Source: Synergistaceae bacterium
GTDB lineage: Bacteria > Synergistota > Synergistia > Synergistales > Aminobacteriaceae
Length of the DNA: 51,728 bases
NCBI GenBank assembly: GCA_018436725.1
Contig: JAHDKT010000011.1
Span: 1 to 51,728 of the forward strand
Reading direction: 5' to 3'
The notes under the pieces are model-generated. The model had not been told where the DNA came from. It did no database searches and was given only the letters and a program-made list of their open reading frames with translations. Of this stretch, positions 8,551 to 17,314 are shown piece after piece. The translations under genes and the position numbers were made by a program. Positions within the stretch are counted from its first letter, which is position 1. The number at the start of each line of letters is the position of its first letter.

Positions 8551-9593
8551 ACAGGATACTCGCCATCGACGACAAAGCCGACAATCTCGTCGTACTGCGG
8601 GCCATGATGAAGATGCTGCTTCCGGAATGCGTCATGCTTCAGGCGCTCTCCGGAGAGGAGGGGATCCGTATCGCCAAGGAGCAGCGCCCCGATACGATCC
8701 TTCTCGACGTCCTCATGCCGGGAATGGACGGCTACGAGACCACGCGCCGACTCAAGGCCGACCCCGATACGGCGCCCATTCCGGTCATCCTTCTGACCGC
8801 CGTCGAGAACAACGCCGCGAACCGCACCGCAGGCCTCAAAGCGGGCGCGGACGCGTTCCTTTCCAAGCCCATCGAAGAGGAAGAGCTGGTGGCGCAGGTG
8901 CGGGCGATGCTGCGCTTCAGAGAGTCCGAAAACGTCCTGAAGAACAGGATGGACGGGCTCGAAGAGCTTGTAGCGATCCGGACGCGGGAGCTGAAAGAGA
9001 GCGCGGACCGTCTCGCGCTCACTCTCGATCAGGCTATCTCGGTTCTTGCGAACACGGTGGAGACAAAAGACCCCTACACCGCGGGACACCAAGTACGCTG
9101 CGCCGCCCTCGCCCTCGCTCTCGGCAGAGAGATGCGGCTCGCTCCTCCGCAGCTTCGCGGCGTACACATGGCCGCCAGAATCCACGATATAGGCAAGATC
9201 AAGATCCCCTCGGAAATTTTGAGCAAGCCGGGGAAGATCACACCGCTCGAATTCTCCCTCATCCAGGAGCATCCGGCCGTCGGCGAGGGGATCGTCGCCC
9301 CCATCGTCTTTCCGTGGCCCGTAGGTCGGATGATCGCGCAACACCACGAACGGCTCGACGGCGCCGGCTACCCGCAGGGGCTCTCCGGCGACGAAATTCT
9401 GCTGGAGGCGAAGGTCATCGCGGTAGCCGACGTGGTGGAGGCCATTTCCTCCTATCGCCCCTACCGCCCCGCCCTCGGCATCGAGGCCGCGCTCGGAGAG
9501 ATCGAGGCGAACATCGGAACGAAATACGACCCCGACGCCGTGCGCGCATGCACGTCGCTCTTCAGGGAACAGCGCTTCTGGTTCGACGAATAA
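8547..9593 (+). CDS. Response regulator with HD-GYP cyclic-di-GMP phosphodiesterase domain
   Basis: 348 residues. N-terminal receiver with phospho-acceptor D54 (TILLDVLMPGMDG) and C-terminal Lys in LSKP, a short coiled coil, then an HD-GYP domain. H213-D214 in RIHDIGKIKIP and the HHERLDGAGYP motif are intact, so catalytic activity is expected: hydrolysis of cyclic-di-GMP to pGpG or GMP. The GTG start overlaps the kinase stop by 4 nt and has AAGGAGGG upstream. Inference: the hybrid kinase controls cyclic-di-GMP level through this protein. A strong terminator follows. Confidence 0.95.
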   Translation: MNRILAIDDKADNLVVLRAMMKMLLPECVMLQALSGEEGIRIAKEQRPDTILLDVLMPGMDGYETTRRLKADPDTAPIPVILLTAVENNAANRTAGLKAGADAFLSKPIEEEELVAQVRAMLRFRESENVLKNRMDGLEELVAIRTRELKESADRLALTLDQAISVLANTVETKDPYTAGHQVRCAALALALGREMRLAPPQLRGVHMAARIHDIGKIKIPSEILSKPGKITPLEFSLIQEHPAVGEGIVAPIVFPWPVGRMIAQHHERLDGAGYPQGLSGDEILLEAKVIAVADVVEAISSYRPYRPALGIEAALGEIEANIGTKYDPDAVRACTSLFREQRFWFDE

Positions 9594-9601
9594 TCGCACC
9601 G

Positions 9602-9648
9602 AAAAAGCGGGGAGGCGTCCGGTGTTCCGGAACGCCTCCCCGCTTTTT
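9602..9648. terminator. Bidirectional intrinsic terminator
   Basis: A 17-bp perfect stem, AAAAAGCGGGGAGGCGT pairing with ACGCCTCCCCGCTTTTT, around a 13-nt loop. T-runs exist on both strands, so it serves the HD-GYP gene from the left and the phoR end of the Pho operon from the right. Confidence 0.92.
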
Positions 9649-9668
9649 CTTTAGTCCGGGTTCGGGCT

Positions 9669-11420
9669 TCAGTCCTTCCTCGGAAGCAGCACCTCGAAGA
9701 TCGCCCCTTCGTCGGACGGATGGAGCAAGATATCGCCCCCCGCGTCGAGCACGATCTTCCGCGCGATGGCCAGACCGAGCCCGTAGCCGCCCTTCCCCCA
9801 CTTCCCGCGCGCGCGGTGGCTGTCGCCCCTGCGGAAGCGCTGGAAGAGCACACCGGCCGTTTCCGCCGATATTCCGGGGCCGTTGTCCTCCACCCGGATG
9901 CTCCAGAAGCGGCTCTCCGACCGCAGCGACACCACGATTCTTCCTCCGTCGGCGTCGCCGAACTTCTCATGGACGTACTTCACCGCGTTCTCCACGATGT
10001 TGTTCATCGCCCGGGAGATGTCCTCGCTCCGCACCACGGCGGGCGCCGCGCACTCGTACTCCTCCTCTACCCCGATCCGTCCCGCGAGGGGATGTCTCCT
10101 GTTTTCGTCCACCACCGCGGACAGCAGCAGGCAGAGGTCGACCTCCTCCTCCTCGTGCAGAGGAGGTTCCGTCTCCATGCGCGAGAGCAGCAGCAGATCG
10201 TCCACGAGGCGCGTCATTCTCTCCTGCTGCGCGATGATCGTCGAAAGGCACTTGGCGTCCTCGCCGCCCTCCTCGATGCTCTCCAGAAGGAACTCCGCGG
10301 CCAGCCTGATGCTCGCCAGCGGCGTCTGCAGCTCGTGCCCCGCGTCGGCGATGAAATCGCGGCGCGACCGCTCCAGCCGGTACTCCTCCGTCAGATCGGA
10401 AATCACGAGCAGCACTCCGCTGCTCGTCCTGCGCGAGCAGAGGCGAAGATACTTGTTTCCCAGCTCCGGAAGATCGAACGTAAGGCAGTCTTCCTCTCCG
10501 TTCATCGCCGCCTCCACCAGGGGGTACATATCCCCGGACGGTAGAAGCCTCTCCACCGGAACGCCGTGCGGAGCGGTCTCCTTCACTCCGAGAAGCTGCC
10601 CGGCGACGACGTTCAGATAGCGCACCCTGCGCTCCTCGTCCAGCAGCACCACGCCCACAGGCAGCGCCGTCACGATCCGCGAGAGATCCTCGCGCTCCGC
10701 GCGAAGCTCGGTCAACGCCCCCCGCAGACGGGCGGACATCCCGTCGAGCGCGCTGGAAAGGCGCTGCAACTCAGGCTCCGCCATGATCGGGAAGCGCACC
10801 GCGTCCCCCTGCGCTATCTTCCCCGCGAACTCGACGATCCGGTCGAGGGGGCGGAAGAAGAGCCGGGCCAACCACGTCCCGAACCCGACGATCAACACCA
10901 CGCCCACGAAGAGGTAGAAGATGAACTTGTTTCTGGTCTCCGCGAAGGCCTCCGATAAAAACTCCAGCGGGTACGCCGCCCTGATGACCGCGGTGCGCCC
11001 CTCGGCCTCCACCCTGCGGGCGAAGTAGAGGTAGTACATGTTCGTGGTCGCGCTGTACCGCAGCGCCGACCCTTCGCCCGAGGCGAGCGCGTCCTTCACC
11101 TCGGGGCGGGTCAGATGGTTTTCCATCGCCTCGGGGCTCCTCTGCGTATCGGCGAGCACCACGCCGTTGGCGGCGATCAAGGTGATCCGCCCCCTGAGTA
11201 TATCCTCCCACTTCTTCACGTTCGCGGTGAACCGCTCCATGCCTCCGTCCTTCAGAGAGGCCGCGAGAAGCGCCGTCTGCTGCGAAAGCTCCATCGCGCT
11301 CTGACGGACGATGCCGTTCCGCACCACTCCGTACAGCAGCAGCCAGCTTATGCCGAAAGCGAGCATCACCGCCAGCGAAATCACCGCGACGATCTTCTTC
11401 TTCAATGTGAACACGGCCAT
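9669..11420 (-). CDS. phoR: Phosphate-regulon-type sensor histidine kinase (PhoR-like)
   Basis: 583 residues from the ATG that overlaps the phoB stop (TGATG). Two membrane spans (about 8-30 and 165-190) bracket an extracytoplasmic sensor of about 130 residues. HAMP, PAS, HisKA and HATPase_c domains follow. The phospho-acceptor is H362 in DAGHELQTPLAS (Gln where most relatives have Arg). ATP-binding motifs NIVENAVKY, DNGPGIS and GGYGLGLAIA are intact. Last gene of the pst-phoU-phoB-phoR operon, so it very probably senses phosphate through the Pst-PhoU complex and controls PhoB. The long sensor domain resembles Gram-positive PhoR more than the short E. coli form. Confidence 0.9.
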   Translation of the reverse strand: MAVFTLKKKIVAVISLAVMLAFGISWLLLYGVVRNGIVRQSAMELSQQTALLAASLKDGGMERFTANVKKWEDILRGRITLIAANGVVLADTQRSPEAMENHLTRPEVKDALASGEGSALRYSATTNMYYLYFARRVEAEGRTAVIRAAYPLEFLSEAFAETRNKFIFYLFVGVVLIVGFGTWLARLFFRPLDRIVEFAGKIAQGDAVRFPIMAEPELQRLSSALDGMSARLRGALTELRAEREDLSRIVTALPVGVVLLDEERRVRYLNVVAGQLLGVKETAPHGVPVERLLPSGDMYPLVEAAMNGEEDCLTFDLPELGNKYLRLCSRRTSSGVLLVISDLTEEYRLERSRRDFIADAGHELQTPLASIRLAAEFLLESIEEGGEDAKCLSTIIAQQERMTRLVDDLLLLSRMETEPPLHEEEEVDLCLLLSAVVDENRRHPLAGRIGVEEEYECAAPAVVRSEDISRAMNNIVENAVKYVHEKFGDADGGRIVVSLRSESRFWSIRVEDNGPGISAETAGVLFQRFRRGDSHRARGKWGKGGYGLGLAIARKIVLDAGGDILLHPSDEGAIFEVLLPRKD

Positions 11421-12118
11421 CACTCCCACACCAGACGATACCCTCTCCCGCGAAGGGAATTGATGACGAGCGCGGGGGATTTCCCGTCGTCCAGCTTCTT
11501 CCGTAGACGAGAAATATGCACGTCCACGGTCCGCGTATCGCCGCCGTAGAAGCTCCAGATCTTCGAAAGCAGCTCCTCGCGGGAGGCCGTCCGCCCCATC
11601 TTCCGCGCCAACGCGTCCAGCAGACGGAACTCCGTCGGACTCAAATCCAGCGGCACGCCGCGAAGCAGCGCGGTCTCGTCGTCAAGCTCGATGCGCAGCT
11701 CGCCGTTCTCCACCACGCGGCTCTCCCGCCGCTCTCCGGTGCGCCGGAGCAGCGCCTTCACCCGCGCCGTCAGTTCGGCGAGCGAAAAGGGCTTGCGCAT
11801 ATAGTCGTCCGCTCCCAGCTCCAGCCCCTCCACCACGTCCCGCTCGTCTCGGCGGGCGGTGAGCATCAGAATCGGAATCCGCTCCGTCTCCGGCTCCGCC
11901 TTGATCCGGCGGCAGACCTCCCAGCCGTCCATCTTCGGCAGCATCAGGTCGAGGATCACCAAATCCGGACGGAGGGAGAACACCTTTTCGAGGGCGGCGT
12001 CGCCGTCCGATGCGGAAGCGGTCTCGAAGCCGTGCCTGCGCAGCGCCTGCGACACGATCTCCATGATCGCGTCCTCGTCCTCCACAATCAGAATACGGGC
12101 TTCCGGCACGTCCCTCAC
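11420..12118 (-). CDS. phoB: PhoB/PhoP-type response regulator
   Basis: 232 residues, OmpR/PhoB class. Receiver with D57 in LVILDLMLPKMDGW and the conserved Lys in YMRKPFS, then a winged-helix DNA-binding domain with SPTEFRLLDALA, RTVDVHISRLRKKL and a C-terminal RGRGYRLVWE. The GTG start overlaps the phoU stop (GTGA), and the gene overlaps phoR at its end. It should bind the 11-bp-spaced GTTAC repeats found upstream of pstS at 16345-16402. Confidence 0.93.
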   Translation of the reverse strand: MRDVPEARILIVEDEDAIMEIVSQALRRHGFETASASDGDAALEKVFSLRPDLVILDLMLPKMDGWEVCRRIKAEPETERIPILMLTARRDERDVVEGLELGADDYMRKPFSLAELTARVKALLRRTGERRESRVVENGELRIELDDETALLRGVPLDLSPTEFRLLDALARKMGRTASREELLSKIWSFYGGDTRTVDVHISRLRKKLDDGKSPALVINSLRGRGYRLVWE

Positions 12119-12804
12119 CGCTCCTTCGGACGACGGAAGGAGGACGCCTTCACGGTCTTCCCGGTGAGAATGTAGACCACCCGTTCGGCCACGTTCGTCA
12201 CGTGATCCCCGCCTCTTTCCAGCGTCCGCGCCACGTTGAGGAGCTGCGTCGCCTGCTCGATGCGCTGCGGGCGCTCCATCATCAGAATAAGCAGCTCTCT
12301 CATGATCTGCTTTTCCAGATCGTCCATAAGGTCGTCCATGGCGAAGACCTCCTTCGCCATCTCCGCGTTGTTCGTGTCGAAAGCCACCAGGGCCTTCGAC
12401 ATCATCGCGGAAAGAACGTCGAGCATCCGCGGAATGTCGATCAGGGGCTTGATCAGCTCTTTGTCCGCAAGCTCCACCGCCACCTTCGCGATATTGCCGC
12501 CGTAATCGCCGATGCGCTCCAGGTCCACCGCCATGTGCATGATGGAGGTCACCGCGCGCAGATCCTCGCCCAAAGGCTGGAAGCGCGCCGCGAAGTGCAT
12601 GCAGGCGTTGTCCAGCGCCTCGGCCAGGTCGTCGATATCGTCGTCCTTCGCCAGCACCGTTCTGGCAAGCTCGGCGTCCTGGTTCTTCAGCGCCCAGATC
12701 GCCTTCCCGATAGCCTCCTCCGCCATCTTTCCGAGACGGAGCACCATCCGCTTCAGCTCGGCCATATCCGTTTCAAGCTGTTTCCGTGTAATAACAGGCT
12801 CCAT
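12115..12804 (-). CDS. phoU: Phosphate signalling protein PhoU
   Basis: About 229 residues, all-helical, with the two PhoU repeats, each carrying an acidic metal-binding signature. The characteristic VDLERIGDYGGNIAKVA and ARTLERGGDHVTNVAERVVYI motifs are both present. PhoU links the Pst transporter to the PhoR kinase and restrains phosphate uptake. Of two close ATGs the second is preferred because AGGAG lies 9 nt from it; the first is only 3 nt from that box. Located 28 nt after pstB and overlapping phoB. Confidence 0.95.
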   Translation of the reverse strand: MEPVITRKQLETDMAELKRMVLRLGKMAEEAIGKAIWALKNQDAELARTVLAKDDDIDDLAEALDNACMHFAARFQPLGEDLRAVTSIMHMAVDLERIGDYGGNIAKVAVELADKELIKPLIDIPRMLDVLSAMMSKALVAFDTNNAEMAKEVFAMDDLMDDLEKQIMRELLILMMERPQRIEQATQLLNVARTLERGGDHVTNVAERVVYILTGKTVKASSFRRPKER

Positions 12805-12832
12805 GAACATCGTCTCCTCTCTCCCGGCCTTC

Positions 12833-13591
12833 CTAGCCGAACCGCCCCGTGATGTAGTCCTCCGTCCGCTTGTCCTCCGGCGACGTGAACATCTTGGGCG
12901 TCGTATCGTACTCGACCAGGTCGCCCATAAGGAAGAAGGCGGTGCGGTCCGAGATGCGGGCGGCCTGCTGCATATTGTGCGTCACGATTACAACAGTGTA
13001 CCGCTTTTTCAGCTCGCGGACCAGCTCTTCGATGCGGGCCGTCGCCATCGGGTCGAGCGCGCTCGTCGGCTCGTCCATCAGCAGAATCTCCGGCTCCGTC
13101 GCGATCGCCCGCGCAATGCACAGGCGCTGCTGCTGTCCGCCGGAGAGCCCCGTGCCGGGAGTCTTCAGCTTGTCCTTCACCTCTTCCCAGAGCGCCGCGC
13201 CCACGAGGCTCTGCTTCACGATGTCGTCGAGCCTGTCCTTCTGCTTGACGCCGTGGAGGCGAGGGCCGTACGCCACGTTGTCGTAGATCGACATCGGGAA
13301 GGGGTTCGGCTTCTGGAAGACCATCCCCACGTTCCTGCGGAGCGCGATCACGTCCACGCCGCCCGCGTAGATGTCGGAGCCGCCGACCAGAATCTCTCCC
13401 TCCACCCGCGCGCTGGGGATGAAGTCGTTCATCCGGTTGATGCAGCGCAAAAAGCTGCTCTTGCCGCATCCGGACGGCCCGATGAGCGCCGTGACCTGCT
13501 TCTCCATTATATCGAACGTGATATCCTTCAGCACGCGCGCCGAATCGTAATACAGATTCACTCCGCGCGAACTCACCAATATTTTTTCCAT
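12833..13591 (-). CDS. pstB: Phosphate ABC transporter ATP-binding protein PstB
   Basis: 252 residues. Walker [15 protein letters not shown]-loop [11 protein letters not shown] (the NPFPMS stretch is typical of PstB), ABC signature [14 protein letters not shown], Walker B with [12 protein letters not shown], and H-loop VTHNMQQA. It hydrolyses ATP to drive phosphate import through PstCA. A GGAGGG site lies 6 nt before the ATG. Fourth gene of the pst operon, 16 nt after pstA. Confidence 0.97.
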   Translation of the reverse strand: MEKILVSSRGVNLYYDSARVLKDITFDIMEKQVTALIGPSGCGKSSFLRCINRMNDFIPSARVEGEILVGGSDIYAGGVDVIALRRNVGMVFQKPNPFPMSIYDNVAYGPRLHGVKQKDRLDDIVKQSLVGAALWEEVKDKLKTPGTGLSGGQQQRLCIARAIATEPEILLMDEPTSALDPMATARIEELVRELKKRYTVVIVTHNMQQAARISDRTAFFLMGDLVEYDTTPKMFTSPEDKRTEDYITGRFG

Positions 13592-13607
13592 TATATTCCC
13601 TCCACCC

Positions 13608-14462
13608 CTATCGCCGCATCAGCCTGCGGAGACGGGAACGCATGTAGATGCCTCCGGAACAGATGCCCAGAACCAGCAGCAGCAGCACGAGCACCGTGCC
13701 GTACTGGATCGGACGAGTTTCCTCGATGAACGTCCCCGCCGTGGCAAGAACGTAGATGTGGTACGGCAGCGCCATCACCTCGGAGAAAAGACTGCGCGCG
13801 ATGTGCGGAGCGAAGAAGGCCGCGCCGGTGAACATGATGGGCGCCGTCTCCCCCGCCACCCTGCCGATGCTCAGAATGATACCCGTGATCACCGTCGGGG
13901 CCGCCGCGGGCAACACCACCTTGCGGATGGTCTGCCACTTCGAAGCGCCCAGGGCGTACGAGGCGTCCCGGTAGTCCTTCGGCACCGCCAGAAACGCCTG
14001 CTCCGACGCCGTCACCATCAGCGGCAGCGTCAGACAGGCGAGCGTGAGCGCCGCGGCCAGCAGGCTCGGGCCGAAGCCCAGCAGAATCACGAAGAGCGAC
14101 AGGCCGAAAAGCCCGAACACCACCGACGGCACTCCCGCAAGCGAGCGAATCGCCAGCCGCAGAATCGACGTGAACATATCGTCGCGCGCGTACTCGGCGA
14201 AATACAGCCCGGTCGCCACCCCCACGGGGATCGCGAAGAACATCGCCACGCCCACGAGCTGCAGCGTGCCCACCAGGGGCGTCATGATCCCCCCGCGCGT
14301 CATGCTGTCTCGGGGAGGCTCTATCAAAAAGTCAAGCGAGAGCACGCTGTACCCCCGCACTACAACGAAGCCGATGATCGCGAACACGATACCCGTCAGC
14401 AACAGCGCCGCCGCCCAGGAGAAAATCGTCATCAGCATATCGGAAAACCGACGGCCGTCCAT
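13608..14462 (-). CDS. pstA: Phosphate ABC transporter permease PstA
   Basis: 284 residues with six predicted membrane spans. The ABC permease EAA loop is visible as [28 protein letters not shown]. The neighbouring [17 protein letters not shown] and [16 protein letters not shown] are typical of PstA. The ATG follows the pstC stop with no gap, so the two permease halves are probably made in equal amounts. Forms the PstC-PstA channel with PstB. Confidence 0.95.
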   Translation of the reverse strand: MDGRRFSDMLMTIFSWAAALLLTGIVFAIIGFVVVRGYSVLSLDFLIEPPRDSMTRGGIMTPLVGTLQLVGVAMFFAIPVGVATGLYFAEYARDDMFTSILRLAIRSLAGVPSVVFGLFGLSLFVILLGFGPSLLAAALTLACLTLPLMVTASEQAFLAVPKDYRDASYALGASKWQTIRKVVLPAAAPTVITGIILSIGRVAGETAPIMFTGAAFFAPHIARSLFSEVMALPYHIYVLATAGTFIEETRPIQYGTVLVLLLLVLGICSGGIYMRSRLRRLMRR

Positions 14463-15326
14463 CTACTGCACCAGCTTTCCCTTCTTCTCTATCCACGCGG
14501 AGAGAAGATTGATCCCGAGCGTCATCAGCAGCAGAACAATGCCGCCGAAAAAGAGCGCCGCGTAGTGCGCCGACCCCACCGGAGTCTCCCCCATCTCCGC
14601 CGCGATGGTGGACGTCAACGGACGGACAGGGTCGAAAATCGAGAGCGGAATGATCGCCGCGCCGCCCGCCGCCATCAGCACCACCATCGTCTCCCCCAGC
14701 GCGCGCATGATCCCGAGCAGCGACGCGCTCAAAATACCGGGGAGCGCCGAGGGCACGACCACCTTCCGCGTCGTCTCGAACCGGGTCGCGCCCAGCGCGT
14801 AGGAGGCGTCGCGCAGGTCGCCCGGAACGGAACTCAACGCCTCTTCGGCGAGCGAACTCACGATCGGCACCGTCAGCACCCCCAGCAATACGGAGGAGTT
14901 CAGCAGATTCAACCCGGAGAGCATGTCGAAAGTCTCCTGCAACCAGGGGGCCAGCACCACCATCCCGATGAACCCAAGCACGATGGAGGGGAAGAAGCCC
15001 AGCAGCTCAAGCACCGGCTTCAGCAGCTCGCGCACCGGTCTGGGCGCCACCTCGGACACGAAGACCGCGATCAGCAGGCTGAACGGAAGCGCCAGCAGCG
15101 AGGAGAGCGCCGTTACGGCAAGCGTCCCCACGATGAGGGGAAACATCCCCAGCACGGGAGGATTCTCCGCGGGGTACCACAGATCGCCGAAAAAAAGGTC
15201 GCTCAGCGTCACCGCCTTCAGCACGGGAATACCCTCTCTGAACAGGAAATAGAGGATGAAGATCATGATGAATATCCCAACGCTCGATATTCCTTTGATT
15301 ATAATTCCCGGAAGCTTGTCTTTCAT
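14463..15326 (-). CDS. pstC: Phosphate ABC transporter permease PstC
   Basis: 287 residues with six predicted spans. PstC features: FFGDLWYPAENPPVLGMFPLIVG after the first helix, and the EAA loop [30 protein letters not shown], then RALGETMVVLMAAG. The ATG has GAGG 7 nt upstream. Separated from pstS by a 115-nt gap with an attenuating hairpin. Confidence 0.95.
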   Translation of the reverse strand: MKDKLPGIIIKGISSVGIFIMIFILYFLFREGIPVLKAVTLSDLFFGDLWYPAENPPVLGMFPLIVGTLAVTALSSLLALPFSLLIAVFVSEVAPRPVRELLKPVLELLGFFPSIVLGFIGMVVLAPWLQETFDMLSGLNLLNSSVLLGVLTVPIVSSLAEEALSSVPGDLRDASYALGATRFETTRKVVVPSALPGILSASLLGIMRALGETMVVLMAAGGAAIIPLSIFDPVRPLTSTIAAEMGETPVGSAHYAALFFGGIVLLLMTLGINLLSAWIEKKGKLVQ

Positions 15327-15373
15327 GAAAAAACCTCTTTCGTTCTTCGGATTCTTCGCCCGCAGGGGGTCCA

Positions 15374-15408
15374 GATAAAAGCCCCCTCCCCGGAACAGAG
15401 GGAGGGGG
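15374..15408 (-). terminator. Attenuating hairpin between pstS and pstC
   Basis: The arms CCCCCTCCC (15382-15390) and GGGAGGGGG (15400-15408) pair perfectly around a 9-nt loop. On the minus strand the stem is followed by CTTTTATC. A short T-run inside an operon suggests partial termination, leaving much more pstS message than pstCAB message, as is common in pst operons. Confidence 0.7.
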
Positions 15409-15441
15409 AGAGCCAGGGGGAGATCAGGAGGAGTCTTTGTG

Positions 15442-16263
15442 TTATTTCAGCACTCTCAGGGGAACAAATCCGGTTTCGGCCACTACCTTCTGTCCGGCGT
15501 CGCTCAGGACGAAGTTGATGAACTTCATAATCTGCCCGGTGGGCCAGCCCTTCGTGAACATGTAGAGGAAGCGGGCGATCGGATAGGAACCGTCGAGCGC
15601 CGTCTCGGCGGAGCCCTTCTTGCCGCCGACCATCAGAGGCTTCACGGTGTTGTTGATGTAGCCGATGCCGTCGTAGCCGATCGCGTACTTGTTCTTGGCC
15701 ACGGTGGTGAGCATGGCGCCGGAGGAGGCGACGACGAGGGCGCGCTGGGAAACGCGTTCCTTCTTCATGATGATCTCCTGCCACGTCTCGTAGGTCCCCG
15801 AGCTGGTGTCGCGGCCGACCACCGCGATCGCATTGTCCTCGCCGCCGACGTCCTTCCAGTTGGTGATCTTGCCGGCGTAGATGTCGCGGAGCTGATCGAT
15901 ACTCAGATCGCTCACGGGGTTGTTCGGGTGCACGATTGGAAGGAGCGCGTCCATGGCAACCGCGAAGGGTACCGGGTAGGTTCCCTTTTCCACCGCCGCC
16001 TTCACTTCGTCCGTCTTGATGAAGCGGGAGGAGTTGGCGATGTCCGTGGTGCCGTCGATGATCGCCTTGATGCCGTTGCCGCTGCCGCCGCCGGAAACGC
16101 TGATCTTGACGTCGCTGTTGGCCGCCATGAACTTCTCCGCCGCCGCCTGCGCGATGGGGAGCACCGTGGTGGAACCGTTCATAACGATCGTATTGCTAGC
16201 GAACGCCGCGCTTGAAATGGAAAAAACCGCACATGCCGCCAGAACTGCCGCGAATTTCTTCAT
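15442..16263 (-). CDS. pstS: Phosphate ABC transporter substrate-binding protein PstS
   Basis: 273 residues from the ATG 9 nt after AAGGAGG; an in-frame extension upstream has no ribosome site. Sec signal peptide (MKKFAAVLAACAVFSISSAAFA) without a lipobox, so soluble or wall-associated. Phosphate-binding features: MNGSTTVLPIAQAA at the mature N-terminus, SVSGGGSGNGIKAI, the ANSSR segment, and VVGRDTSSGTYETW. It captures inorganic phosphate outside the membrane and hands it to PstCA. First gene behind the Pho box. Confidence 0.96.
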   Translation of the reverse strand: MKKFAAVLAACAVFSISSAAFASNTIVMNGSTTVLPIAQAAAEKFMAANSDVKISVSGGGSGNGIKAIIDGTTDIANSSRFIKTDEVKAAVEKGTYPVPFAVAMDALLPIVHPNNPVSDLSIDQLRDIYAGKITNWKDVGGEDNAIAVVGRDTSSGTYETWQEIIMKKERVSQRALVVASSGAMLTTVAKNKYAIGYDGIGYINNTVKPLMVGGKKGSAETALDGSYPIARFLYMFTKGWPTGQIMKFINFVLSDAGQKVVAETGFVPLRVLK

Positions 16264-16328
16264 ACCGAATAGCCTCCTTGAATTTTCGTCTTGGTGTGCG
16301 CCGGGGACCATCCCCGATCGACACGCAC

Positions 16329-16402
16329 AGTATAGGAGGCCTGCGTAACGATTGTTACAGAAATATGTAACAGATGAGTAACGATGACGTTACGTTCGTA
16401 AC
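16329..16402 (-). promoter_or_regulatory. Pho box and promoter of the pst operon
   Basis: GTTAC or its complement GTAAC occurs at 16345, 16354, 16367, 16378, 16389 and 16398. The copies at 16345, 16367, 16378 and 16389 fall on an 11-bp grid, the helical spacing used by PhoB/PhoP. A -10 TATACT lies at 16329-16334 with no good -35, as expected for a PhoB-activated promoter. The divergent HEPN/MNT operon starts about 115 bp further on. Confidence 0.85.
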
Positions 16403-16517
16403 GGGGTGATGTCCGAGAAACCGAGAAAACGGGACGCTATGGATATTTTCATGGTAGAACCCGCTTGGAGGTATATTATGAGCGTCAGGAGTTTTTAAAA
16501 AAGGAGAGACTTCGTCG

Positions 16518-16937
16518 ATGGAGGATATTCGGTGGATACAGCGATTCGACAGCTTTCTTCGCGCGCTTTCCCAGCTTGAAGAGGCATGCGCGCTTGCCGC
16601 GTCGCGACCGCTCTCCCGCCTCGAGGAGCAGGGGCTCATTCAGGCGTTCGAATTCACCCATGAACTGGCATGGAAGACGTTGAAAGACTTCCTTGAAGAC
16701 AAGGGGGTTCAGGACATCTACGGCTCGAAAGACACCACGCGCGAAGCCTTCCGGAGCGGCCTCGTCAACGACGGCGACGTCTGGTTGGACATGATCGTCA
16801 GCCGCAGCCTTACTTCGCACACCTACGACGAAGCCGCGGCTTCCAGAATCTCCGCCAGAATCCTGGAGAGCTACTTCGGCGAATTCAAACGCTTCCGCAC
16901 CGCGATGGAGCGCTTCAAAGAAACCGCCCCGTCATGA
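16518..16937 (+). CDS. HEPN-domain protein, nucleotidyltransferase substrate-binding type
   Basis: 139 residues, the HI0074 family. Conserved features are the N-terminal W-I-Q-R-F repeat of aromatic residues, LEEQGLIQAFEFTHELAWKTLKDFL, GSKDTTREAF and a C-terminal helix with YFGEFKRF. These proteins pair with minimal nucleotidyltransferases (MNT), either as toxin and antitoxin or as a substrate-binding subunit. The ATG lies 10 nt after AGGAGAG, and the stop overlaps the MNT gene start by 4 nt. The canonical R-x4-6-H RNase motif of HepT is not obvious, so RNase toxicity is not certain. Confidence 0.88.
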   Translation: MEDIRWIQRFDSFLRALSQLEEACALAASRPLSRLEEQGLIQAFEFTHELAWKTLKDFLEDKGVQDIYGSKDTTREAFRSGLVNDGDVWLDMIVSRSLTSHTYDEAAASRISARILESYFGEFKRFRTAMERFKETAPS

Positions 16938-17251
16938 ACGAACGGTACGGCCTCCCGGAAGAAACCATAGCGATGATCGCCGCCGTCTTCGCCCACCATC
17001 CGGAAGTGGAACGGGTCATACTCTACGGATCGCGAGCCAAGGGCAACTATAGAAGAGGGTCGGATATCGACCTTGCGCTCCAAGGAGGCGAGGACCTGAC
17101 CGACCGAGTCCTCTACAGCATCGTACGCGAACTCGACGATCTTCCGCTCCCCCACTCCTTCGACGTCGCGATCCACTCCTTGATCGTCAACGAGCCCCTG
17201 CTTGATCATATCCGCCGCAGAGGAGCGGTGATGTATGAAAGGCGCGGGTAA
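16934..17251 (+). CDS. MNT-family minimal nucleotidyltransferase (antitoxin partner)
   Basis: 105 residues. The polymerase-beta-fold active site is intact: ILYGSRAKGNYRRGSDIDLAL contains GS and the D-x-D pair, with a third acidic residue in FDVAIHS. Such proteins can AMPylate their HEPN partner and so neutralise it. Start overlaps the end of the HEPN gene (ATGA). A broken relative lies at 20437-20692. Confidence 0.9.
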   Translation: MNERYGLPEETIAMIAAVFAHHPEVERVILYGSRAKGNYRRGSDIDLALQGGEDLTDRVLYSIVRELDDLPLPHSFDVAIHSLIVNEPLLDHIRRRGAVMYERRG

Positions 17252-17314
17252 CAGAAAACGTTTTCCTCATCTACATCCTCATCGCCGAAAAAAAAAGCAA
17301 TACCATCAATAAGC

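Noticed and set aside
13758..15518. 586-codon plus-strand open frame opposite pstA and pstC
   Set aside because: Antisense shadow with low-complexity Arg, His and Gln composition; the minus strand is unambiguous.
16479..16493. 15-nt exact match ATGAGCGTCAGGAGT also at about 19039-19053
   Set aside because: About one such match is expected by chance in a window of this size, and flanks do not align.
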